DNA of 35,382 nt from Bacteroides sp. (GTDB taxonomy: Bacteria; Bacteroidota; Bacteroidia; Bacteroidales; SM23-62). A program made the translations under genes and the position numbers. The stretch is from positions 1 to 35,382 of the forward strand of contig DAOWJB010000352.1 of NCBI GenBank assembly GCA_030640625.1, in the 5' to 3' direction. A model generated the notes under the pieces. It did not search any database. It saw only the letters and a list, made by a program, of their open reading frames with translations, and was not told where the DNA came from. Of the stretch, positions 7,806 through 15,700 are shown piece after piece; position 1 is the stretch's first letter; each line of letters starts with the position of its first letter.

Positions 7806-9350
7806 ATGCCATTAAAAAGAAAAATCCAGGAACTTCAGAAGAAAAGAGAAGAAGTCCTGAAAGGAGGAGGTGACAAGGCCCTGGAAAAGCAGGCGGCCAT
7901 GGGAAAACTGACCGCCCGGCAAAGGATCATCTCCATCCTGGACCCGGACTCATTCAACGAGTATGACCTGTTTGTTGAGCATGATGCCAAAGATTTTGAC
8001 ATGGATAAGAAAAGCCTTGCAGGTGATGGTGTCGTGATCGGTACCGGCACAGTGTTTGGAGCCCCTATCTGTATTTTTGCCCAGGATTTTACCGTTGCAG
8101 GCGGTTCACTGGGGAATATGCATGCCAGGAAGATCGTTAAAATCATGGAGCATGCCCTGAAAATGAAAATGCCGCTGATCGGTATCAATGATTCCGGTGG
8201 TGCCCGCATTCAGGAAGGTGTAAGCTCCCTGGCAGGATACGGGGAGATATTTTTCCGGAATACCATTTCCTCAGGGGTGATACCACAGATCTCGGTGATC
8301 CTCGGACCATGTGCCGGGGGCGCTGTCTATTCACCAGCCCTGACAGATTTTGTTTTTGTGGTGGACAAGATCTCCAAGATGTTTATTACCGGACCCGAAG
8401 TGATTAAAACGGTACTGGGGGAAGAAATCTCCATGGAAGATCTTGGAGGGGCCAGGGTCCATAGCGAGATAACAGGGAATGCACACTTTTATTCCACTTC
8501 AGAAGAGGAATGTTTTGAGCAGATCAAGAAACTGATCACTTTTATTCCCTGGAGCAACCTGCAAAAGGCAAAAAAGTTCCCGCCCAAAGATCCGAACCCG
8601 AAATATAATATCGAAAAGATAGTTCCGGGTGATCCCACCCAACCATATGATGTAAGGGATGTTGTCAGAGGCATTGTCGATGATTCAGATTTCTTTGAGG
8701 TGCAGGAGATGTGGGCCGCAAACATGGTCATAGGTTTTGGCAGGATGAAAGGAGAGACTGTAGGCTTTGTATGTAACCAGCCCCTGGTACTCGCTGGTGT
8801 GCTTGATGTGGATTCATCCGATAAGTCCGCCAGGTTCATTCGTTTTTGCGATGCATTCAATATACCCATTGTAACCCTGGTGGACCTGCCAGGTTATCTT
8901 CCGGGGGTGGACCAGGAACATGCGGGGGTCATCAGGCACGGTGCCAAGCTGCTTTATGCATATAGTGAGGCAACTGTTCCCAAAATGACTGTCATCATAA
9001 GGAAAGCCTATGGCGGAGGCTATATTGCCATGGCATCCAGGCATCTCAGGGCTGATTTCGTTTTTGCATGGCCGGGTGCGGAAATTGCGGTAATGGGACC
9101 GGAGGGTGCCGCCAATATCATCTTCAGGAAAGATATAGCTACGGCAGAGGATCCTGATAAGGTCAGGAAGCAAAAGGTGAAGGAATACAAGGATAAGTTT
9201 GCCAATCCATATGTTGCAGCTGCAAAAGGATACATCGATTCAGTGATCGAACCCAAGGAAACCAGGAAACATCTGCTTCACGCCATTGAAGTGGCAGTAA
9301 ATAAAGCGGTGTATCTGCCACAGAAAAAGCATGGTATTCCACCCTTTTAA
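7806..9350 (+). CDS. Acyl-CoA carboxylase/decarboxylase carboxyltransferase subunit
   Basis: A 514-residue carboxyltransferase of the propionyl-CoA carboxylase beta / methylmalonyl-CoA decarboxylase alpha family. It has two crotonase-like halves: an N-terminal half with FTVAGGSLGNMHARKI, GINDSGGARIQEGVSSLAGY and GPCAGGAVYSPALTDF, and a C-terminal half with VDLPGYLPGVDQEHAGVIRH, KAYGGGYIAMASRHL and GPEGAANIIF. It moves carboxyl groups between biotin and an acyl-CoA, probably propionyl-CoA/methylmalonyl-CoA. The next gene encodes a biotin carrier. A biotin carboxylase (for a carboxylase) or membrane beta subunit (for a sodium-pumping decarboxylase) is not adjacent, so direction and substrate stay open. 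Confidence 0.93.
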   Translation: MPLKRKIQELQKKREEVLKGGGDKALEKQAAMGKLTARQRIISILDPDSFNEYDLFVEHDAKDFDMDKKSLAGDGVVIGTGTVFGAPICIFAQDFTVAGGSLGNMHARKIVKIMEHALKMKMPLIGINDSGGARIQEGVSSLAGYGEIFFRNTISSGVIPQISVILGPCAGGAVYSPALTDFVFVVDKISKMFITGPEVIKTVLGEEISMEDLGGARVHSEITGNAHFYSTSEEECFEQIKKLITFIPWSNLQKAKKFPPKDPNPKYNIEKIVPGDPTQPYDVRDVVRGIVDDSDFFEVQEMWAANMVIGFGRMKGETVGFVCNQPLVLAGVLDVDSSDKSARFIRFCDAFNIPIVTLVDLPGYLPGVDQEHAGVIRHGAKLLYAYSEATVPKMTVIIRKAYGGGYIAMASRHLRADFVFAWPGAEIAVMGPEGAANIIFRKDIATAEDPDKVRKQKVKEYKDKFANPYVAAAKGYIDSVIEPKETRKHLLHAIEVAVNKAVYLPQKKHGIPPF

Positions 9351-9362
9351 ACCTAACGCTAT

Positions 9363-9815
9363 ATGGTAAGAACCAGAAAAACTACAGCGGGTACCAAGAC
9401 AAGAACAATGAAAACCCGAACAAGCAGTGCATCACGGAGTACTGCAAAGGAAAACAGCAAGGGTTCTTCAAACTGCATGGAAGCCAACGGAGATTGTGGT
9501 GACAAGAAGGCAAGGTGTAAAACGCTGATCATAGATGGCGACAAATACCGTACTAGGCTGAATACAAAATTTGAGAACAGAAAGGTCTGGAAAAATCCAA
9601 ATCCGAAAATGATTACTTCCAACATACCAGGCACCATTGTTAAGGTTTATATCAAGGTTGGCCAGGAAGTACAAAAGGGAGATCCGATCTTGCTGCTGGA
9701 AGCCATGAAAATGAAAAACAAGATCCTCTTTCATGCAGATGGCAAGGTAAAATCTATCAAGGTAAAGGAAGGGGAAAGGGTACCCAAGGACCATTTGATA
9801 CTTGAACTTGCTTAA
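9363..9815 (+). CDS. Biotin carrier protein with basic N-terminal tail
   Basis: 150 residues. The C-terminal ~65 form a biotinyl domain: ITSNIPGTIVKVYIKVGQEV, then the biotin-attachment motif EAMKMKN with the modified Lys at 116, and KVKEGERVPKDHLILEL. The middle part, TLIIDGDKYRTRLNTKFENR, resembles the front of other Bacteroidota carriers. Residues 1-52 are unusual: very rich in Lys, Arg, Thr and Ser, with three cysteines (38, 45, 52). A later start at Met15 or Met39 cannot be excluded. The gene lies 12 bases after the carboxyltransferase and surely serves it, swinging the carboxyl group between active sites. Confidence 0.9.
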   Translation: MVRTRKTTAGTKTRTMKTRTSSASRSTAKENSKGSSNCMEANGDCGDKKARCKTLIIDGDKYRTRLNTKFENRKVWKNPNPKMITSNIPGTIVKVYIKVGQEVQKGDPILLLEAMKMKNKILFHADGKVKSIKVKEGERVPKDHLILELA

Positions 9816-9830
9816 CCTGACAGAAATCCA

Positions 9831-10655
9831 TCAGGTAAACTTTTCAATATGCATAGAATGCCGGCTGATCTCAGCCGGCAAGTGGGGCATATCCCTGAAC
9901 AGACCAAATACAGCAGAACCACTGCCTGACATTGATGCATAGATGGCCCCCAAAGCATACAAAGCTTTTTTTATGCGACCTATCTCCGGGTATTTGTTAA
10001 AGACCGGAACTTCAAAATGGTTGACCAGGCAATCTTTCCAGTCAGCAGGAGAAAGCCTGAGCACATCTTCTACCGACTGACCCTTGTCTTCGGGCTGAAC
10101 CATTTTATAGGCCATGGCTGTATCCACAGCGATCCCCGGTAAAACGACAAGGATTGTATATCCCGCGAGATCAAGGGACAAGGGCTCCAGGTGTTCACCC
10201 CTGCCGGTTGCCAGGCTCGGTGCGTTGATAATGAAAAACGGGCAGTCACTTCCAATCGTTGATGCATAACCCATCAGGACAGGTTTATCCAGGTTTAACC
10301 TGAACATGTCATTTAATGCCAGCAGGGTAAAGGCAGCATCTGATGATCCGCCTCCAAGGCCGGCCCCTGTGGGAATCTTTTTGTGCAGATGAATGTTTAC
10401 ATGCGGTATCCGGTGCTTCTCCTGCAGAAGCCGGACTGCTCGTATACATAAATTGTCATTCTTGGCTGTCAGTGGGATACCTGTTACTGTGAGCCGGTTG
10501 GATACACTTGTTTTGTCAGGGTCTGCAGGCAGTATTTCCAGTACATCTGTCAATCCGACCGGCAGAAAAGCGGATTCCAGATCATGAAATCCGTCAGGCC
10601 GTTTTGTGAGTATCCTCAGTCCAAGGTTAATCTTTGCATTGGGAAATACGATCAT
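9831..10655 (-). CDS. ispE: 4-diphosphocytidyl-2-C-methyl-D-erythritol kinase
   Basis: A 274-residue GHMP kinase that phosphorylates CDP-methylerythritol with ATP, the fourth step of the MEP isoprenoid pathway. Family motifs are in order: FPNAKINLGLRIL at the N-terminus (substrate-binding Lys and Asn), the ATP loop KIPTGAGLGGGSSDAAF (about residues 91-107), and SGSGSAVFGLF near the C-terminus. Length is normal. It converges with the biotin carrier gene across a 15-base gap and diverges from dnaB. Its presence implies the MEP rather than the mevalonate route in this organism. Confidence 0.95.
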   Translation of the reverse strand: MIVFPNAKINLGLRILTKRPDGFHDLESAFLPVGLTDVLEILPADPDKTSVSNRLTVTGIPLTAKNDNLCIRAVRLLQEKHRIPHVNIHLHKKIPTGAGLGGGSSDAAFTLLALNDMFRLNLDKPVLMGYASTIGSDCPFFIINAPSLATGRGEHLEPLSLDLAGYTILVVLPGIAVDTAMAYKMVQPEDKGQSVEDVLRLSPADWKDCLVNHFEVPVFNKYPEIGRIKKALYALGAIYASMSGSGSAVFGLFRDMPHLPAEISRHSMHIEKFT

Positions 10656-10843
10656 GGATTGTTAACAATTTATTATATATAAGCACCGAGATATAGCGGC
10701 AATCACCATATATAACGGAAAGGATTATTTTTTAACAAGTTGCGTTAATAAGATTCAAAGGGATGTTTAAAAATGAACTGCAGGAATGAAGGTCCGGAGC
10801 GGGCTCATTTCATACCTTTGAATTCCTAATTCTGGTAAATATT
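10656..10843 (+). promoter_or_regulatory. ispE/dnaB divergent intergenic region with dnaB -7 box
   Basis: A 188-base gap between divergent genes. TACCTTTG at 10813-10820 is an exact TAnnTTTG match, 23 bases before the dnaB ATG. No convincing -33 element or ispE promoter was found. The rest is AT-rich and holds no recognisable gene. Confidence 0.5.
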
Positions 10844-12334
10844 ATGGCAATAAAAGGGAATCCGAAGATATCACCCAAGCTGGGTAATCTGAATGTTGAA
10901 TATGGAAAATTACCTCCGCAGGCTGTGGATCTCGAGGAGGCTGTACTGGGGGCGATCATGCTTGAAAAGGATGCTGTTCTTTCCGTACTTGATATCCTTA
11001 AATCCGAGAGTTTCTACAAGGATGCACACCAGAAGATCTACAAGGCTATCATTGATCTTTCCATGGCGGAAAAGGCCATCGATATTCTTACCGTAACGGA
11101 GGAACTGAAAAAACAAAAATCCCTGGAAGAGGTAGGGGGACCACTTTATATAACCCAACTTACCAGCAAGGTAGCCTCGGCGGCTCACCTGGAGTTTCAT
11201 GCCAGGATCATTCAGCAGAAATATATACAGAGAGAGCTGATCAGGGTTTCCTCGGACATTCAGCGGAAAGCCTTCGACGAGACCATGGACGTGGATGATT
11301 TGCTGGACCAGGCAGAAAGTGATCTTTTTGAGATAGCTGAAGGGAACATCAAGAGGGAGACAGCCAAAATCAATGTCCTGGTGAAACAAGCCATTCATCA
11401 AATTGAGGAAGCCGCCAAAAGGGAAGACAACCTCAGCGGTGTTCCTTCCGGATTTACCAAGCTTGACCGATTGACCTCGGGTTGGCAAAAGGCAGACCTG
11501 GTGATCATTGCTGCCAGACCATCCATGGGCAAGACCGCATTTGCACTGACCATGGGCAGAAACATAGCTATTGAACACAAACGTCCGGTTGCCATATTTT
11601 CACTGGAAATGTCATCCATCCAGTTGGTGAACAGGTTGATCGTATCGGAAACAGAGCTCCCTTCAGACCGCATACGCAATGGACGGCTGGAGGAATATGA
11701 GTGGAAGCAGCTAGATTATAAAATCAAAAGCCTGGTGGAGGCCCCGATATTCATAGATGACACACCGGCCATCTCCATCTTTGAACTTCGTGCCAAATGC
11801 AGGCGCCTGAAGGTTCAGCACGATATCCAGATGATCATCGTGGATTACCTTCAGTTGATGTCCGGTACGGGCGATTCAAGAGGCAGCAGGGAGCAGGAGG
11901 TCAGCACGATCTCCAGGTCACTGAAAGCCATTGCAAAGGAACTGGATGTACCGGTCATTGCACTCTCACAGCTGAACCGCTCGGTGGAACTAAGATCGGG
12001 TAATAAGCGGCCTCAATTATCAGACCTGAGGGAGTCCGGGGCCATTGAGCAGGATGCGGACATTGTCATTTTCATCCACCGTCCCGAGAAATATGATATT
12101 TATGAGGATGAGCAGGGAAATTCCCTGGTAGGTATTGCCGATATCATCCTGGCCAAGCACCGGAACGGTCCAATTGGCAATATTCAGTTAAAATTCAAGG
12201 ATGAGTCTGCCAAGTTTGTGGAACTGGATGCATTACAGCCGCTGCCCGGGGACGATCTGAACGGATCTGGTTACACCATAGGGTCAAAAATGAACAAGCA
12301 AGGAGTGGAGGAAGATACAGACCTTCCTTATTGA
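10844..12334 (+). CDS. dnaB: Replicative DNA helicase DnaB
   Basis: A 496-residue hexameric helicase that unwinds the chromosome at the fork. The N-terminal primase-binding domain begins GKLPPQAVDLEEAVLGAIML (about residues 21-40). The RecA-like domain carries Walker A AARPSMGKTAFAL, with Ser in place of the usual second Gly as in other Bacteroidota, then SLEMS, Walker B MIIVDYLQLM, VIALSQLNRSVE, LSDLRESGAIEQDADIVIFI and the arginine-finger region ILAKHRNGPIGNIQLKF. No intein interrupts the P-loop, a common insertion site. It is transcribed alone and converges with the HAD phosphatase gene eight bases downstream. Confidence 0.97.
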   Translation: MAIKGNPKISPKLGNLNVEYGKLPPQAVDLEEAVLGAIMLEKDAVLSVLDILKSESFYKDAHQKIYKAIIDLSMAEKAIDILTVTEELKKQKSLEEVGGPLYITQLTSKVASAAHLEFHARIIQQKYIQRELIRVSSDIQRKAFDETMDVDDLLDQAESDLFEIAEGNIKRETAKINVLVKQAIHQIEEAAKREDNLSGVPSGFTKLDRLTSGWQKADLVIIAARPSMGKTAFALTMGRNIAIEHKRPVAIFSLEMSSIQLVNRLIVSETELPSDRIRNGRLEEYEWKQLDYKIKSLVEAPIFIDDTPAISIFELRAKCRRLKVQHDIQMIIVDYLQLMSGTGDSRGSREQEVSTISRSLKAIAKELDVPVIALSQLNRSVELRSGNKRPQLSDLRESGAIEQDADIVIFIHRPEKYDIYEDEQGNSLVGIADIILAKHRNGPIGNIQLKFKDESAKFVELDALQPLPGDDLNGSGYTIGSKMNKQGVEEDTDLPY

Positions 12335-12342
12335 TAAGGATT

Positions 12343-13035
12343 TTACAGGATATCTTTTAATTCCAGCAGAGAATCAATCTCATAAGTCACCGGATCATTG
12401 TGGATCACATTATCCCGGTTCAGAAATACCTGGTCAATGCCAAAATTTCTGGCTCCAAGTATATCCACTTCCAGGTCATCCCCGATCATGAGACTCTCCT
12501 TTTTGTGGGCATTAACAGAACTCAGGGCATGATGAAAGATCTCCGCGCGAGGTTTATTATGTCCTACAAGCTCTGAGGTGGTAAGGCTTTTAAAATATTG
12601 TTCCAGCTGGCAGTTTCTCATTTTGATCTGCTGGGTGGTCTGAAATCCATTGGTGAGACAATGCAATTGGTAGTTACTATGAAGGTAGGAAAGGATCTCA
12701 AGGGCATGTGGGACCAGGAGGGTTTTTGTGGGACTGATATCCAGGTAATCGTCACCGATATGGGTGGCCAGTGCATCATCGCTGATCCCAAAATGAGACA
12801 GGCTCAACCTGAAGCGTTTGATGCGCAGGATATCCTTGGTCATTTCCCCCTTTCGATACAAGCTCCATAATTGCAGGTTGATCTCGTGATAGACCCGGAT
12901 AAAATCTTGCGGATCATCTATGGACCGGTCCAGGTGGTATTTGAAAAACAATTCATTCAGGGTTTCTCCGGAGTTGCGGTCAAAGTCCCATAATGTCCGG
13001 TCCAGGTCAAAGAAAATATGTTTATATCGGTACAA
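12343..13035 (-). CDS. HAD-family hydrolase, YjjG-like nucleotidase
   Basis: A 230-residue haloacid dehalogenase phosphatase. Motif I is FFDLDRTLWDFD with the nucleophile Asp and general-acid Asp (about residues 8-19), motif II is LHCLTNGF, motif III is the Lys of GHNKPRAEIF, and motif IV is MIGDDLEVDILGARNFGID. The capped helical insert and overall match resemble YjjG-type noncanonical pyrimidine nucleotidases, which remove phosphate from nucleoside monophosphates. The frame runs open to 13290 inside rmuC, but the only start giving the family N-terminus (MYRYKHIFF) is a TTG at 13035; no in-frame ATG is available between there and the domain. The divergent neighbour is rmuC. Confidence 0.85.
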   Translation of the reverse strand: MYRYKHIFFDLDRTLWDFDRNSGETLNELFFKYHLDRSIDDPQDFIRVYHEINLQLWSLYRKGEMTKDILRIKRFRLSLSHFGISDDALATHIGDDYLDISPTKTLLVPHALEILSYLHSNYQLHCLTNGFQTTQQIKMRNCQLEQYFKSLTTSELVGHNKPRAEIFHHALSSVNAHKKESLMIGDDLEVDILGARNFGIDQVFLNRDNVIHNDPVTYEIDSLLELKDIL

Positions 13036-13045
13036 GATAGCATGA

Positions 13046-13079
13046 TTGTTGCTTACTAAAGATAATGGTTTTATTTTTG
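13046..13079 (+). promoter_or_regulatory. rmuC promoter (-33 TTG, -7 TATTTTTG)
   Basis: TTG at 13049-13051 (with another at 13046-13048) and TATTTTTG at 13072-13079 are 20 bases apart, a good Bacteroidota promoter. The box ends six bases before the rmuC ATG at 13085, so transcription would begin at or near the start codon and the message would be essentially leaderless. Confidence 0.6.
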
Positions 13080-13084
13080 AACTT

Positions 13085-14365
13085 ATGGAATTTCTATACC
13101 TGGCCATTGGAATCATTTTAGGAGGAGGGATCGTATTTCTGCTTTTGCGGAGCTGGCTGGCTGGGAGGCAACAATACCTCCAGGAAAAGGTCGGGGGACT
13201 CCAGGAGGGATCAGTTGAACTGGACCGGCAGATAAAAGACAGGGAACAGGAGATTATCCGATTGACGAGAGAGCTGGCAGTAGTCACCACCGATCATAAG
13301 AACCTGAAGGAAAAACTGGCGGAGCAGAAAAGTGAGATCAGTGATTTGCAGGACCGCTTCAGGATTGAATTCAAAAATCTGGCGAATGAAATTTTCGAAG
13401 AGAAATCAAAAAAGTTTACTGAACAAAACAGATCAAATCTTGATCAGTTGCTGAAACCTCTGGGGGAAAAGATCCGGGATTTCGAAAAAAAGGTTGAAGA
13501 CACCTACGATAAGGAAGCACAGCAGCGCTTCAGCCTGAAAGAAGAGGTAAAGAGACTTGCAGAATTGAATAAAAAGGTAGCAGAGGATGCGGAAAACCTC
13601 ACCAGGGCATTGAAAGGCGATTCCAAATCACAGGGGAACTGGGGGGAAATGATCCTGGAAAGCGTTTTGGAAAGATCCGGTTTGGTTAAAGACCGGGAGT
13701 ACTCTGTCCAGCCCTCATTCCAGGGAGATGATGGCCGGCGCATGCAACCGGATGTGGTGGTATCCTACCCGGGGAACCGATCCGTGATCATAGATGCCAA
13801 AGTATCCCTGACGGCCTATGAAAGGCTGGTTGATGCCGCCAGTCCTGAACTCAGGGAAAAGTATCTGAAGGAACACCTTACCTCTATAAGGAACCATATA
13901 AATGAACTTGGCAATAAGAATTATCTTGATATATACCAGATCCAGTCCCTCGATTTCATCATGATGTTCCTGCCTGTGGAACCAGCTTATTTGCTTGCCA
14001 TCCGGGAAGACCCTGAAATATGGAATTATGCATATGACAGGAGAATCCTGCTGATCTCCCCGACCAACCTGTTGGCAGCCCTGAAATTGATAGCCAGCCT
14101 GTGGAGACAGGAATACCAGAATAAAAATGCCCTGGAGATTGCACGGCAGAGCGGAGATTTACTGGATAAGTTTTACGCCCTGCTGGCTGATCTGAACGAT
14201 CTCGGAAACAGGCTGAACCTTACCCAGAAGAGTTACGATGATGCCATCAATAAGCTATCAGAAGGAAAAGGAAACCTGATCCGCAGAGCCCAACGGATCG
14301 AAGAATTAGGTGCCAAGACAAAAAAGAAATTGCCGGATAACTTTGAATCCATGGCAGGAGATTGA
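13085..14365 (+). CDS. rmuC: DNA recombination protein RmuC
   Basis: 426 residues. An N-terminal membrane helix (about residues 3-22, LYLAIGIILGGGIVFLLL) is followed by a long coiled coil to about residue 150, then the RmuC nuclease-like domain: GNWGEMILESVLERSGL, QPDVVVSYPGNRSVIIDAKV and the D...DAKVSLTAYE stretch, which resembles a PD-(D/E)xK core. RmuC limits DNA inversion at short inverted repeats and has been implicated in phage defence in some bacteria. The frame also opens at 13046, but the ATG at 13085 follows the promoter box and gives a proper membrane-anchor start. Confidence 0.93.
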   Translation: MEFLYLAIGIILGGGIVFLLLRSWLAGRQQYLQEKVGGLQEGSVELDRQIKDREQEIIRLTRELAVVTTDHKNLKEKLAEQKSEISDLQDRFRIEFKNLANEIFEEKSKKFTEQNRSNLDQLLKPLGEKIRDFEKKVEDTYDKEAQQRFSLKEEVKRLAELNKKVAEDAENLTRALKGDSKSQGNWGEMILESVLERSGLVKDREYSVQPSFQGDDGRRMQPDVVVSYPGNRSVIIDAKVSLTAYERLVDAASPELREKYLKEHLTSIRNHINELGNKNYLDIYQIQSLDFIMMFLPVEPAYLLAIREDPEIWNYAYDRRILLISPTNLLAALKLIASLWRQEYQNKNALEIARQSGDLLDKFYALLADLNDLGNRLNLTQKSYDDAINKLSEGKGNLIRRAQRIEELGAKTKKKLPDNFESMAGD

Positions 14366-14396
14366 TCTGAGACCGCCGTATCCTGTCCGGGTCTGA

Positions 14397-14864
14397 TTAT
14401 TCTAAGATAGCTGGGATGCTGGACGCATTATTCTGCCTGACCTTGATATTCCAGTCAGCACAACAGATCATCCATCTATGAAATCTTAATGGCTCTTCCT
14501 GCTCTTCCTCAAGAAAATCCCACGGTTCTGAGGTGAATGCTGAGAAAGGCCGGATCATCCAGGTTGCTGCAGTCAGTTCAGTTTCTGAATCAACCTTAGT
14601 AGCTGAAGCAAAATTTGTTGCGGATTCTTGCTTCCATTCACTTTGTTCAATCATCCAGTCCTCAAGCTGTACTTTCTCTTCCATATAAAACTGGTAACTG
14701 CGTGCTGTAACTTCTGCGCTGAGTTCAATATCGTTTTGTATGTCAGAGGCATATGCCAGTAAAGGTTGGATTTCATTAATGAGAAAGGTGTTTTGTCCCA
14801 GCATAATGTGGCTGCCTGCGATCAGTATAAGCAGGATGGCCATGGTTTTTGCTAGTTTTTTCAT
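14397..14864 (-). CDS. Small secreted protein with three WMI repeats
   Basis: 155 residues with a clear signal peptide (MKKLAKTMAILLILIAGSHI, cut after MLGQ). The mature part is acidic and contains three Trp-Met-Ile motifs at residues 70-72, 102-104 and 131-133, spaced 32 and 29 apart, each preceded by a short acidic or polar lead-in (VQLEDWMI, LTAATWMI, LRFHRWMI). I recall secreted Bacteroidota proteins with repeated EDWM-type motifs, but their function is not known to me. A strong GGAGG ribosome site lies six bases before the ATG (14871-14875), which is unusual here. A pair of cysteines follows the last motif (WMICCADW). It sits alone between rmuC and rsmI. Real gene likely; function unknown. 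Confidence 0.7.
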   Translation of the reverse strand: MKKLAKTMAILLILIAGSHIMLGQNTFLINEIQPLLAYASDIQNDIELSAEVTARSYQFYMEEKVQLEDWMIEQSEWKQESATNFASATKVDSETELTAATWMIRPFSAFTSEPWDFLEEEQEEPLRFHRWMICCADWNIKVRQNNASSIPAILE

Positions 14865-14870
14865 GATTTA

Positions 14871-14875
14871 CCTCC
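14871..14875 (-). promoter_or_regulatory. Shine-Dalgarno site GGAGG of the WMI-repeat gene
   Basis: GGAGGTAAATC precedes the ATG on the minus strand with ideal spacing. Almost no other gene in the window has such a site, since Bacteroidota usually initiate without one, so it supports this start and suggests unusually strong translation. Confidence 0.65.
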
Positions 14876-15031
14876 AGGTTTATTAAACCCCCTGTTATCA
14901 ATCCCATCAATTGTGCCAAAATACATAAAGGCCAATAAATCAATTCCTTGATGGCGTGGTAGGTGTTTTTATCAGTTTGAAAAGTGAACGGTTTTAAGGC
15001 AATATGTGTCCGGAATCGTACACACAAAATG

Positions 15032-15700
15032 TTACTTGCCACCAACCAGAATAATACATTCCCCTTTTGGCTGTTTTTCTCCGAGCCGGAGCAGGATTTC
15101 CTCCAGTGTACCCCTGATAAATTCTTCATGTATTTTGGTGAGTTCCCTGGCCAGGCAGGCAGGTCTGTCCTTTCCGAATGTGTCTGAGAGTTGAAGAAGG
15201 CATTTGCTGACACGGTGTGGAGATTCGTACAGGATGATGGTACGGTTTTCTTCTTTGAGAGCATTCAGTCTTTTTTGCCTTCCTTTTTTCTGGGGAAGAA
15301 ATCCTTCGAACACAAATCTGTCACAGGGGAGTCCGGATGCAACCAGGGCAGGAACATAGGCTGTTGGACCGGGCAGGCATTCCACTTCTACCTGCTTCCT
15401 GATACATTCCCTGATGAGCAGGTATCCCGGATCGGAAATGCCCGGGGTACCAGCCTCAGATACCAGGGCCATTACTTCTCCGTTCAATATTCTTTCACTC
15501 AGCTGTTCAACGAACATATGTTCATTGAATTTATGATGTGATAGAGTCTTATTACTGATGCTGTGTTTTTTAAGCAGGATCCCTGTTTTCCTGGTATCCT
15601 CTGCAAGAACCAGGTCCACATCTTCCAATATCCTGAGAGCCCTGAGGGTAATATCTTCCAGGTTCCCAATGGGAGTTGGAACGATGTATAGCTTACTCAT
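15032..15700 (-). CDS. rsmI: 16S rRNA (cytidine-1402-2'-O)-methyltransferase RsmI
   Basis: A 222-residue SAM-dependent methyltransferase of the tetrapyrrole-methylase fold that methylates the ribose of C1402 in 16S rRNA. Visible motifs: LYIVPTPIGNLEDITLRAL at the start, VLAEDTRKTGILLK, ALVSEAGTPGISDPGYLLI, CLPGPTAYVPALVASGLPC, and ILYESPHRVSKCL, then PACLARELTKIHEEFIRG. It is the short form without the C-terminal extension seen in proteobacterial RsmI. Its ATG overlaps the stop of the upstream hypothetical gene by eight bases, so translation is probably coupled. Confidence 0.95.
   Translation of the reverse strand: MSKLYIVPTPIGNLEDITLRALRILEDVDLVLAEDTRKTGILLKKHSISNKTLSHHKFNEHMFVEQLSERILNGEVMALVSEAGTPGISDPGYLLIRECIRKQVEVECLPGPTAYVPALVASGLPCDRFVFEGFLPQKKGRQKRLNALKEENRTIILYESPHRVSKCLLQLSDTFGKDRPACLARELTKIHEEFIRGTLEEILLRLGEKQPKGECIILVGGK

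Noticed and set aside
9813-9842. A bidirectional terminator between the biotin carrier and ispE genes
   Set aside because: The inverted repeat is only about six base pairs (ACCTGA/TCAGGT) with no T run on either strand.
13036-13290. An N-terminal extension of the HAD phosphatase
   Set aside because: It is low in family-like sequence, overlaps the divergent rmuC gene and its promoter, and lies before the normal family start.
14366-14400. A terminator after rmuC
   Set aside because: Only a five-base stem (AGACC/GGTCT) with a long loop and no T run.
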